Assembly (NCBI RefSeq): GCF_041690465.1 | Contig: NZ_JAWLHG010000011.1 | Coordinates: 97,001 to 161,000, forward strand | Direction: 5' to 3' | Source: Falsiroseomonas sp041690465 | Lineage (GTDB): Bacteria; Pseudomonadota; Alphaproteobacteria; Acetobacterales; Acetobacteraceae | Length of the DNA stretch: 64,000 nucleotides | Part shown: positions 52,001 through 60,068 of the stretch, in pieces | How positions within the stretch are numbered: position 1 is the stretch's first letter | Layout of the letters: every line of letters starts with the position of its first letter | Notes under the pieces: model-generated | What the model was told of the DNA's origin: nothing | Database searches by the model: none | The model's input: only the letters and a program-made list of their open reading frames with translations | Translations under genes and position numbers: made by a program

Positions 52001-54877
52001 ATGCGTCTCACGCACAAGCACATCACGCCGGCTGCCGAAGCGGTGGGCATCACCTTCGACGGCCGCCCAATTCGCGCGCTGCCGGGCGAGACCGTGGCGG
52101 CCGCGCTCTCGGCCGCCGGCATACTCGCATACAGGCAGACGGCCTCCGGCGCGCCGCGCGGCCTCTGGTGCGGCATGGGGGCGTGCTTCGACTGCCTGGT
52201 GACGATCGACGGCCGTGCGAACCAGCGCGCCTGCCTCGCCAAGGTCGCGCCCGGCATGGTTGTGGCCTCAGCGCCGCCCGCCGCGCCCAGCTCCCTGGCC
52301 CCGGAACCCGCGGCACGCGCGGAGGAGATCACGTCCGACATCCTGGTGGTCGGCGCCGGCCCGGCCGGCCTCTCGGCCGCCATCGCGGCTGCCGAGGCCG
52401 GCTGCGCCGTGGTGGTGCTGGACGAGCGCGGCGCGCCGGGCGGGCAGTATCTCAAGCCGCTCGCCGCCAGCCACGCCCATGCGGCGCCGGACCGGCAGTT
52501 CCGCCAATCCGCCGCCCTGCGCGACCGTGCCCTGGCGGCCGGCGTGGTGTTCCATCGTGGCGCGACGGTCTGGGGCGCCTTCGGCCCGGAGGAACTCGCC
52601 GCGCTGGTCGAAGGCCGCAACCTCGTGTTCCGCCCCCGCCGCATGGTGCTCGCCGCCGGCGCGCATGAACGGCCGGTGCCGATCCCCGGCTGGACGCTGC
52701 CCGGCGTGATGACCACCGGCGCGCTGCAGACGCTGGCGCGCGCGAATCGCGTCTCGCCCGGGCGCCGGGTGGTGATCGCCGGCAACGGCCCGCTCAACCT
52801 GCAACTGGCCTGCGAGCTGGTGGAGGGCGGCGTCGAGGTCGCCGCCGTGCTGGAGGCCGCCCCGAAGCCCGGCTTCCGCGCCTGGCGCGAGGCCGTGACG
52901 CTTGCCGCCCGCGCGCCCGATCTCGCCTGGGACGGCGCGCGCTACCTCGCCGTGCTGAAGCGTGCGGGCGTGCCCGTGACCTGGGGCGCGATGCCGGTCG
53001 CCGTGGAGGGAGAAGGCCGGTTCGAAGCCCTGCGGGCGATGACGCCGCAAGGCGAGATCCGCATCGCCGCCGATGCCTGCGCCCTCCACCTCGGCTTCCA
53101 GCCCGAGACCGGACTCGCACGCGCGCTGGGCTGCGCGCATCGCTTCACCGATAGCGGCCTCGGGAGGCTCGAGACTGTCACCGACGCGGATGGCCGCACC
53201 AGCCTGCCCGCGGTCTTCGCGGTCGGGGATGGCGCGCAGATCGGCGGCGCGCGCATCGCCTTCGCGCGCGGACGCCTCGCCGGGCTGGCGGCGGCGCGAG
53301 ACCTGCGCGCCGGCCTCGCCGAGGAACCCGCCACGCGCCGCGCGCTGGCCCGCGCCATCGCCTTCCAGGAGGCGCTTTGGACGCTCTTCGCCGTGCCGGG
53401 GTTCGACGTGACGCAGGTTGCCGACGCGACGGTGATCTGCCGCTGCGAGGAAGTGACGGCCGGCGCGCTTCGCGCTGCGCAGGGCGAGGGAGCCCTTTCG
53501 CTTGGCGCGCTGAAGAAGGCGACGCGGGCGGGCATGGGCCGCTGCCAGGGTCGCATGTGCAGCGCCACCGTCGCGCGTTTCGCGCGGGCGGAGGCGGAGC
53601 AGGATTGGGCCGCGCCGCGCGCCCCGGTGAAGCCGGTGCCGCTGCTGGCGCTGGCGATGGAGAAGCCGGAGTGGACGGAGGGGCCGAGCTTCGATCCGCC
53701 CGTCCTGCCGCCCCGCGCCACGACCGCCCGGCGCGACGACGCCGAGGCCGACCTCCTCGTCATCGGCGGCGGCGTGATGGGCCTCGCCATCGCCCGCGCC
53801 GCTGCGCGCGAGGGGCTTGGCGTGATCCTCGCCGAGCGCGGCGAGCCGGGGCAGGGCGCTTCCACCGCCAATGCCGGCAGCCTGCACATCCAGCTCCATG
53901 CCTATGACAGCGCCGGCGCCGCGGAGGGGCGGGACAGCGCTGCGGCGCAGATCCTCGCCCTCGGCCCGCGCTCCGTCGCGCTCTGGCGCGAGATTGCGCG
54001 CGAGAGCGGCGAGAAGCTGGCGATCCGCACCGATGGCGGGCTGATGCTCGCCGAGACGCCGGCGCAGCTCCGCGCGCTGGCCGACAAGGTGGCGATGGAG
54101 CGCGATTTCGGCGTGGACTCCACGCTGCTCGGCGCCAACGAACTGTATGCCCGTCATCCCTTCCTCGCCCCCGGCTTCGCCGGCGCCGCCTTCTGCGCCG
54201 AGGAGGGCCAGATGGACCCGCTGCGCGGACTCTCCGCGCTGCTGCGGCTGACGCACGGCGCGGGCGTTGCGATCCGCGGCGGCGTGCAGATCACCGCGCT
54301 GGCGCGCGAGGGCGTCGGCTTCCGCGCCGAGACGGCCGAGGGCGCGATGATCCGCGCCGGCCGCGTGGTGAATGCCGCGGGGCCCTGGGCGGGTGAAGTC
54401 GGGAAGATGCTCGGCGCGCCGATCCCGGTGCGCGCCACCGTGCAGCAGGTGATCGCCACGGAGGCCGCTGGTGCCGAATTGCTGCGGCCCTTGGTGCTCC
54501 ATGGTTCGCGCCATCTCAGCCTCAAGCAGGGCGATGCCGGCCACCTGATCCTCGGCGGGGCCTGGCCGGGCGAGCTGGATGCGGAGGGCCGCCCGCGCAA
54601 CCTCCGCGCCAGCATCGAGGGAAACCTGTGGGTGGCGCGCAGCGTGCTGCCGGCGATCGAGGGGCTGCACGTGATCCGCGCCTGGACCGGCATCAACGTG
54701 ATGATTCCCGGCCCCATCCTCGGCGCCGATCCCCGCGTGCCCGGCCTGTTCCATGCCGTCACCTTCAACGGCTGGACGCTTGCGCCGGTGGTCGCCGAGC
54801 TGATCGCCAAGGCACTGCGCGGCGGCGGCGGCCCGCCCGCGGTGTTCTCGCCGGCCGCCTATGCGGCGCGCTCGTAG
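52001..54877 (+). CDS. three-module HcnABC/opine-oxidase-like amino-acid dehydrogenase fusion
   Basis: One 958-residue chain with four domains. Residues 1-95 form a Fer2_4-type [2Fe-2S] domain, cysteines 57, 62, 65 and 78. About 105-440 form a pyridine-nucleotide-disulfide-type FAD domain, with VVGAGPAGLSAAIAAAEAG from 115. About 475-530 form a BFD-type [2Fe-2S] site, cysteines 480, 482, 515 and 520. From 580 there is a D-amino-acid-oxidase (DAO) fold, with LLVIGGGVMGLAIARAAAREG from 585. These correspond to HcnA, HcnB and HcnC, or to OoxA/OoxB and D-hydroxyproline dehydrogenase subunits, normally separate polypeptides. It probably oxidises an amino or imino acid and passes electrons via FAD/FMN and the clusters. 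Frame and codon use are continuous across the joins. Confidence 0.9.
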   Translation: MRLTHKHITPAAEAVGITFDGRPIRALPGETVAAALSAAGILAYRQTASGAPRGLWCGMGACFDCLVTIDGRANQRACLAKVAPGMVVASAPPAAPSSLAPEPAARAEEITSDILVVGAGPAGLSAAIAAAEAGCAVVVLDERGAPGGQYLKPLAASHAHAAPDRQFRQSAALRDRALAAGVVFHRGATVWGAFGPEELAALVEGRNLVFRPRRMVLAAGAHERPVPIPGWTLPGVMTTGALQTLARANRVSPGRRVVIAGNGPLNLQLACELVEGGVEVAAVLEAAPKPGFRAWREAVTLAARAPDLAWDGARYLAVLKRAGVPVTWGAMPVAVEGEGRFEALRAMTPQGEIRIAADACALHLGFQPETGLARALGCAHRFTDSGLGRLETVTDADGRTSLPAVFAVGDGAQIGGARIAFARGRLAGLAAARDLRAGLAEEPATRRALARAIAFQEALWTLFAVPGFDVTQVADATVICRCEEVTAGALRAAQGEGALSLGALKKATRAGMGRCQGRMCSATVARFARAEAEQDWAAPRAPVKPVPLLALAMEKPEWTEGPSFDPPVLPPRATTARRDDAEADLLVIGGGVMGLAIARAAAREGLGVILAERGEPGQGASTANAGSLHIQLHAYDSAGAAEGRDSAAAQILALGPRSVALWREIARESGEKLAIRTDGGLMLAETPAQLRALADKVAMERDFGVDSTLLGANELYARHPFLAPGFAGAAFCAEEGQMDPLRGLSALLRLTHGAGVAIRGGVQITALAREGVGFRAETAEGAMIRAGRVVNAAGPWAGEVGKMLGAPIPVRATVQQVIATEAAGAELLRPLVLHGSRHLSLKQGDAGHLILGGAWPGELDAEGRPRNLRASIEGNLWVARSVLPAIEGLHVIRAWTGINVMIPGPILGADPRVPGLFHAVTFNGWTLAPVVAELIAKALRGGGGPPAVFSPAAYAARS

Positions 54878-55383
54878 ACCAGGTGCAGCGCGCCGCCGCC
54901 GCGCGTGACGCAGGAGACCAGGCGCAGCGCCGTCTCCTTCGTGCCCTCGGGAAACAGCGGGATGCCGCTGCCGAGCACCAGCGGCAGCACCGCCATCTCC
55001 AGCACGTCGAGCTTGCCGATGGCGAGCATCTGGCGCACCACGTCGCCGCCGCCCTCGACCCAGATACGCGCGTGGCCCTGGGCCTCCAGTTCCGCCGCGA
55101 TCGCCGCGATGTCGCCGCTGCGCGCCTCGACCAGCGGCGGCGCATCGTCCAGCGGGCGCCGCGTCAGCACGAAGGTCGGCTTGCCGGCATAGGGCCAGTC
55201 GCCCATGCCCCGCACCGCGTCATAGGTGCCGCGACCCATCAGGATCGCGCCGACACTCGCATAGAAGGCTTCGTAGCCGAACTCCTCCGGCGGGCCGCCG
55301 CCGCCGAGCCAGTCCACCGAACCATCCGGCCGCGCGATCCGCCCATCCAGCGAAGTTGCGATGTAGCAGTGCCAGAGCGCCAT
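54859..55383 (-). CDS. RibD C-terminal / dihydrofolate-reductase-like protein
   Basis: A 174-residue protein of the bacterial DHFR-like RibD_C group: WHCYIATSLDGRIARPDGSVDWL, AILMGRGTYDAVRGMGDWPYAGKPTFVLTRR, RIWVEGGGDVVRQML and LPLVLGSGIPLFPEG. The family are putative NADPH reductases distinct from true RibD and FolA. The start ATG 55383 shares a base with the stop of the HtrA-like gene (TGATG). Its 3' end overlaps the convergent fusion gene by 19 bases. Confidence 0.9.
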   Translation of the reverse strand: MALWHCYIATSLDGRIARPDGSVDWLGGGGPPEEFGYEAFYASVGAILMGRGTYDAVRGMGDWPYAGKPTFVLTRRPLDDAPPLVEARSGDIAAIAAELEAQGHARIWVEGGGDVVRQMLAIGKLDVLEMAVLPLVLGSGIPLFPEGTKETALRLVSCVTRGGGALHLVYERAA

Positions 55384-56363
55384 CAGTGCAGCCGCGGCGC
55401 CTTCATGAAGCTCGCCCGGTCGGCGCTGACGACCGGCAGGCTGAGCCGCCGCCCGTCGCGCTCCGCCGCCACCATGACCTTCACCCCCGCCGCGCCGCGC
55501 GACCAAAGGGTGCGCCACAGCCCCGCCAGGTCCGTCGCCTCGGCCCCATCGATGCCGAGGATGCGGTCGCCCGCCCGCAGCCCGGCGCGCTCCGCCGGTC
55601 CCTTGGCGGCGACCGAGGCGACAACGATCCCCTCGTCCTGGTCCGCCGCATAGATGCCGAGCCAGGGCCGCGCCGGCTTGTTCACCCGGCCATAGCTCAG
55701 CAGGTCGCCCATGATCGGATGCAGCAGCGAGACTGGCACGCACATGTTGAGGTCCACCCGCCGGCCCCGCTTGTCGCGATGCTGCAGCACCAGGCTGCCG
55801 ATGCCGACCAGCTTCCCCTCCGGCCCGATCAGCGCCGCCCCGCCCCAGGACGGGTGCGCCGGCGAGGTGAACAGCGCTTCCTCGAGCAGGTATTCCCAAT
55901 AGCCGGCGAAGGGCTCCTTCGCGACCACCGAGCAGGCCAGCGCGCCGCCTTCCTCGTCCTGCGCGGCGGCCGCCAGCACGGTCTGCGCGCCGGTCTCCGG
56001 CGCCTCGGGCGGGCCGAGTTCCAGCGCCGGCGCCTCCAGCCGGCCGAGCGCCTGCACCAGGCCGAAGCCCGTCTCGAAATCATAGGCGAGCGCATGGCCC
56101 GGCACCACGCGGCCGGTCGTGGTGGTGATCCAGATGCTCTCCGCCTCGCTCACCAGGTAGCCGATGGTCAGGATCAGCCCGTCCGCACGGATGATCACCC
56201 CGCTGCCCTCGCGCTCGGTGCCGAGGGTGCGGGCGGAGAAGGCATCCGCCGGCACGCGCGACTTCAGCGCCACCACCGCGCCCAGCGCGGCGGCGAGGTC
56301 GAAGCTGTAATCGGCCGGGTCGGGCCGCAGCTCCTGCGGGATGCTCGGGTCGTCCTCGGCCAT
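55383..56363 (-). CDS. HtrA-like S1C-fold protein with degenerate catalytic triad, plus PDZ domain
   Basis: A 326-residue protein with the trypsin-like fold of DegP/HtrA (GSGVIIRADGLILT to LVGIGSLVLQ) followed by a PDZ domain (GIVVASVAAKGPAERAGLRAGDRILGIDG). Each catalytic position is altered: TN(N/A)HVV reads TIGYLV (His to Tyr69), TDLAVL reads TGFGLV (Asp to Gly99) and GNSGGP reads PSWGGA (Ser to Trp). It therefore should not cleave proteins; a binding or scaffold role is inferred. No signal peptide is seen. ATG 56363 has AGGA 7 bases upstream; ATG 56378 and 56387 are alternatives. Confidence 0.85.
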   Translation of the reverse strand: MAEDDPSIPQELRPDPADYSFDLAAALGAVVALKSRVPADAFSARTLGTEREGSGVIIRADGLILTIGYLVSEAESIWITTTTGRVVPGHALAYDFETGFGLVQALGRLEAPALELGPPEAPETGAQTVLAAAAQDEEGGALACSVVAKEPFAGYWEYLLEEALFTSPAHPSWGGAALIGPEGKLVGIGSLVLQHRDKRGRRVDLNMCVPVSLLHPIMGDLLSYGRVNKPARPWLGIYAADQDEGIVVASVAAKGPAERAGLRAGDRILGIDGAEATDLAGLWRTLWSRGAAGVKVMVAAERDGRRLSLPVVSADRASFMKAPRLH

Positions 56364-56486
56364 CTGTCGTCCTGTCATCGCAGGCACAGCCTACCCAAGG
56401 CGGGCGGTGGGGCGAAAGCCGGGGGCGCCCGGAAACCATGCGGCCGCCGCCGCCGCCAGCTCGCGATTTCGTGACCCTGGCGAGGA

Positions 56487-57710
56487 TCAGCCTGCCAATT
56501 CCGCCAGCATCTCAAGCTGCCATTGCATCTCGGAAGGCGAGAGCGTCCAGCTCGCCTCCGCATTCTGCCGGATCACCTTCGCCGGCGCCACACCGAGCGC
56601 CGGCTGCACCTGCTCGGCCAGCTCCGCCGTCCAGCCCGCACGCCAGCACAGCGCCACGACGACCCGCGGGTTGCGCATCGCCAGCGCCGCCTCCATCCGC
56701 TCCGGCGGCAGGCCGGTGGCGGCGCCGAGCAGTTCGAGCAGCATCTCCCGGTCGCCGGTGCGCGCGGCCTCCCGGGCCGCTTCCATGCTGGGGACCGCAT
56801 CGGCGAAGCGCTCCGCGATGCGCTCCCGCAGCGTCTCCGCCAGGCCCTCCGGCAGGTCGGGGCGGCTGGCCAGCACTTCCAAGAGATGCGCCGCCAGCAT
56901 CGCGCCGAGTGCGCGCGCGACATGTCCCGGCAGGCTCGGCCGCCGCACCAGCGCCGCCTGCCAGCTGGGCTCTGCCGCGGCGCCCGCCACCAGCCGGTCG
57001 AGCGTCGCCTCGCGGATCGCGGCGGATCCGTTGGCCAGCAGCGCGGCGATCGCCGGCGGATCGGGCGAGCCCGCAACCGCATCGGCCACCGGCTCGCTCA
57101 GCAGCGGGCGGGCGGCGACCATGCGCCGCGTGAAGGGTGCCGGCGGCTCGGCGACCAGCGCGAGCAGGTCCTCCTCGGTCAGCAGCGGCGAGAGCTTCAG
57201 CACCGGCTCGGCGACAGGCATGGCGGTGTCGCGCGCCAGGCGCAGGATCAGCTCGCGCGGCGCATCCGGCAGTTCCGCCACCGCCTGGGCGAGGGCGGTG
57301 CGCACCTCGACGGCAGCGTCCTCAACCAGGCGTGTCAGCACGGCGCCCGTGATGCGCGTAAGCCGGTCCTGCACCGAGGCGGTCAGCCCCGGCGCCAACG
57401 TGCCGACGCGCCGTGCCAGCGCGGCACGCACGGCGGTGTCGCGGTCCTCGGTCAGCAGCAGCCCGGCCTGCGGCGGCGTCGCCGCATTGGCCGCGACCGC
57501 CTCGCGTACCGATGGCACCGGATCGCCGGCGAGCCAGGTCAGCAATTCGGGCGGAGTCTCTCCGCTGGCGGCTATCGCGGCGCGCGCGGAGACGCCGCCC
57601 AGCCGCGCGCGCAGCGCCGCCTGGCTGGTCGCCACCCGGTCCGCCACCGGCATGGCCTGGCCTTCAGGTGCCACGGCGCGCTTGGGCTGCGTGGCGAGAC
57701 CCAGTGTCAT
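56487..57710 (-). CDS. DUF2336 domain protein
   Basis: A 407-residue alpha-helical, alanine/leucine-rich protein. Repeated motifs such as DPVPSVREAVAANAATPP and EDAAVEVRTALAQAVAELPDAP resemble HEAT-like repeats. This is the DUF2336 pattern found in Alphaproteobacteria, often near signalling genes. There are no catalytic motifs, signal peptide or membrane spans. Its ATG overlaps the stop of the diguanylate cyclase gene (ATGA), so it is made together with it and is a plausible partner or effector. Molecular function unknown. Confidence 0.85.
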   Translation of the reverse strand: MTLGLATQPKRAVAPEGQAMPVADRVATSQAALRARLGGVSARAAIAASGETPPELLTWLAGDPVPSVREAVAANAATPPQAGLLLTEDRDTAVRAALARRVGTLAPGLTASVQDRLTRITGAVLTRLVEDAAVEVRTALAQAVAELPDAPRELILRLARDTAMPVAEPVLKLSPLLTEEDLLALVAEPPAPFTRRMVAARPLLSEPVADAVAGSPDPPAIAALLANGSAAIREATLDRLVAGAAAEPSWQAALVRRPSLPGHVARALGAMLAAHLLEVLASRPDLPEGLAETLRERIAERFADAVPSMEAAREAARTGDREMLLELLGAATGLPPERMEAALAMRNPRVVVALCWRAGWTAELAEQVQPALGVAPAKVIRQNAEASWTLSPSEMQWQLEMLAELAG

Positions 57711-58948
57711 GCAGACTTCCTCGCCCGCTTGCGTGCATACATCGCCGCATCGGCGCGGGCGATCAGCGCCTCGGTCTCCTCCTCCGGCTCGGCGGCGGCG
57801 AGGCCGATGCTGGCGGCGATCGCGGCCTCGCCGGCCTCGGGATGGCCGTCCAGCGGCCCGGGCGCGCCGATCGGCGCGGTGCGCTGCTGCGCCTCCGCCA
57901 TCGCGACATCGGGCAGCCACAGCGCGAATTCGTCGCCGCCGAGGCGCGCCGCCACGCCCTGCTTCGCCGCGGCGGCCAGCAGCCGCGCCGCCATCGCCTG
58001 GATTGCCGCGTCGCCGGCGGCATGGCCCTGGCGATCGTTCAGCCGCTTCAGCCCGTCCATGTCGAGATAGGCCAGCACGCCCACCGGCTGCGTCGCCCGG
58101 CCGTCCGCCAGCGCTTCGGCAAAGCCGCGCCGGTTCAGCAGCCCGGTCAGCGGATCGGTGCGCGCCGCGCGGTCGAGCTCCGATTGCCGCGTCGCCTCCC
58201 CATGCAGCGCAGCCAGCGGCGCGCCGAGCGCCACCAGCACGCCGAGATCCTCGGCATCCGGTGGCGGGTCGCGCCAGGCGGCGAGCAGCAGGGCGGGCGT
58301 GGCCGGCACCAGCGCCAGCGTGCCCTCGTAGCGCGGCATGCCGTCCGGCGGGGTCGGGTCCGCCGGCAGCGGCCCGGGCTGGCCGGCCGTGGCGATCACG
58401 CGCCAGCCGCCCTCCGACGCCTCCAGCAGCATGGCTCCGGTGCACCCCAGCGCAGGGCCGATGCCGTCCAGCAGCCGCGCCAGCGCGCCGGCGGTGACGC
58501 CGCCGGCCGAGCGGCTGCGCTGCGCGGCGCCGAGCAGGCGCACCAGCGCAGTGGCGCGGCGCAGCGTGCGGGCGGTGGCCTCGGCGCGGCGTTCCTCCTC
58601 GGTCACGTCGCGGGCGCTGCCCCGCAGCCCGCCGGCGACAGGGAAGGCGGTGAACTCCAGGCAGGAATGGCTGCCATCCGCACGCAGCAGCCAGCTCCGC
58701 AGCCCGCGCGGCGGTGCCGCGGGATCGAAGGGGTCCGGCGTGTCCGTGAAGGCACGCAGCTCCGCCGCCGGCCGGCCGACCCAGGCGGCCGCGTCATGCC
58801 CGAGCGGCCGCTCGGGCGCCAGGAAGGTCAGCCGCCCGGAGGGATCGGTCTCGAACAGCACGTCGGCGGACAGCAGGGCCAGGTCGCGCCATCGCGTGCG
58901 GCTGTCCAGCAGCGCGGTGGCAAGCATCTCGTCCGGATCGGCGCTCAT
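57707..58948 (-). CDS. PAS-like/GGDEF diguanylate cyclase
   Basis: A 413-residue cytosolic protein. A PAS-like sensor (about residues 20-120, ADVLFETDPSGRLTFLAPE, then the RGSARDVTEEER exit) leads to a GAF-like region (about 140-250) and a GGDEF domain starting RTDPLTGLLNRRGF. The catalytic motif GGDEF is intact at 337-341, with DMDGLKRLND as metal site. No RxxD inhibition site stands five residues before it (AKQG instead), so the product may not feed back through that site. It is coupled by ATGA to the DUF2336 gene. Confidence 0.9.
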   Translation of the reverse strand: MSADPDEMLATALLDSRTRWRDLALLSADVLFETDPSGRLTFLAPERPLGHDAAAWVGRPAAELRAFTDTPDPFDPAAPPRGLRSWLLRADGSHSCLEFTAFPVAGGLRGSARDVTEEERRAEATARTLRRATALVRLLGAAQRSRSAGGVTAGALARLLDGIGPALGCTGAMLLEASEGGWRVIATAGQPGPLPADPTPPDGMPRYEGTLALVPATPALLLAAWRDPPPDAEDLGVLVALGAPLAALHGEATRQSELDRAARTDPLTGLLNRRGFAEALADGRATQPVGVLAYLDMDGLKRLNDRQGHAAGDAAIQAMAARLLAAAAKQGVAARLGGDEFALWLPDVAMAEAQQRTAPIGAPGPLDGHPEAGEAAIAASIGLAAAEPEEETEALIARADAAMYARKRARKSA

Positions 58949-59085
58949 GCGTCGCAGGATCGCACCAGCCGGCTGAACCGATGGTTGACGTGCGTGGACG
59001 GTGAAGCCGCCGCCGCCGCGTTGACAGGCGCGCGGGGCTCTTCCAATGGTCGCTGAGCAACCTCACGCCAGGACCAGCCCGAGCC

Positions 59086-59922
59086 ATGGACAAGACCGCC
59101 CTGCAGGCGCGCATCGAGGCGCTCTGGGCCCGCCGCGAGACGCTCAACGCCCAGACCACGGGCCCCGACCGCGCGGCGGTGGAGGAGGCGCTGGCGCTGC
59201 TCGATTCCGGCGGCGCGCGTGTCGCGGAGCCGGACGGCAAGGGCGGCTGGAAGGTCAACCAGTGGCTGAAGCAGGCGGTGCTGATGAGCTTCCGGCTCAG
59301 CGACAGCGCACCGATGGACACTGCCGCCGGTGCCTTCGACAAGGTGCCGCTGAAGTTCGAGGGCTGGGGCGAGAACCGCTTCAAGGCGGCCGGCTTCCGC
59401 GCTGTGCCGGGCGCGGTGGTGCGGCGCAGCGCCTACATCGCGCCGGGCGTGGTCCTGATGCCGAGCTTCGTGAACCTCGGCGCCTATGTCGATTCGGGCA
59501 CCATGGTGGACACCTGGGCGACGGTCGGCTCCTGCGCGCAGATCGGGAAGAACTGCCACATCTCGGGCGGTGCGGGCATCGGCGGCGTGCTGGAGCCGCT
59601 GCAGGCCAACCCGGTGGTGATCGAGGATGACTGCTTCATCGGCGCACGCAGCGAAGTGGCCGAGGGCGTGATCGTGGAGCGCGGCAGCGTGCTCTCGATG
59701 GGCGTCTATCTCGGCATGTCCACCAAGATCGTGGATCGCGCGACCGGCGAGGTCCTGTACGGCCGCGTGCCGGCCTATTCCGTGGTGGTGCCTGGCGCGA
59801 TGCCCGGCAAGCCGCTGCCCGACGGCACGCCGGGCCCGAGCCTCTATTGCGCGGTGATCGTGAAGCGGGTGGACGAGAAGACGCGGTCGAAGACCAGCAT
59901 CAACGAATTGCTGCGGGATTGA
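59086..59922 (+). CDS. dapD: 2,3,4,5-tetrahydropyridine-2,6-dicarboxylate N-succinyltransferase
   Basis: A 278-residue left-handed beta-helix acyltransferase of the lysine/diaminopimelate pathway (succinyl branch). N-terminal helical domain with GWKVNQWLKQAVLMSFRL; LKFEGWGENRF; hexapeptide repeats from YIAPGVVLMPSFVNLGAYVDSGTMVDTWATVG through ISGGAGIGGVLEP and EDDCFIGARSEVAEGV (motifs given in part). Full length. Divergent from the diguanylate cyclase and followed by dapE, which acts two steps later. Confidence 0.97.
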   Translation: MDKTALQARIEALWARRETLNAQTTGPDRAAVEEALALLDSGGARVAEPDGKGGWKVNQWLKQAVLMSFRLSDSAPMDTAAGAFDKVPLKFEGWGENRFKAAGFRAVPGAVVRRSAYIAPGVVLMPSFVNLGAYVDSGTMVDTWATVGSCAQIGKNCHISGGAGIGGVLEPLQANPVVIEDDCFIGARSEVAEGVIVERGSVLSMGVYLGMSTKIVDRATGEVLYGRVPAYSVVVPGAMPGKPLPDGTPGPSLYCAVIVKRVDEKTRSKTSINELLRD

Positions 59923-59951
59923 GTCTTCGTGTGCCCTCAAGCGCTGGGCGC

Positions 59952-59974
59952 GGTCGAAGGCAGTGCCTTCGACC
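59952..59974. other. 23-bp palindrome between dapD and dapE
   Basis: GGTCGAAGGCA-G-TGCCTTCGACC, 11-base arms with a single central base. It could be an operator, a protein-binding site or an attenuating hairpin in the dapD-dapE leader. Confidence 0.5.
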
Positions 59975-60036
59975 CGCGCGCTTGGCTTGCGCGCCTGCGC
60001 GCTGCCGTGCCGGTGCATGAGGGCGGTCTGCGCACG

Positions 60037-60053
60037 CGGCCGCTTCGCGGCCG
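60037..60053. other. hairpin just upstream of dapE
   Basis: CGGCCGC-TTC-GCGGCCG, a 7-bp perfect stem with 3-base loop, ends 15 bases before the dapE start and next to its GGAACGGG ribosome site. It might influence dapE translation. Confidence 0.4.
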
Positions 60054-60068
60054 GAACGGGCGAACCTG

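Noticed and set aside
52268..54754. An 828-codon minus-strand open frame opposite the fusion oxidoreductase
   Set aside because: Low-complexity antisense reading; the plus strand has all expected domain motifs.
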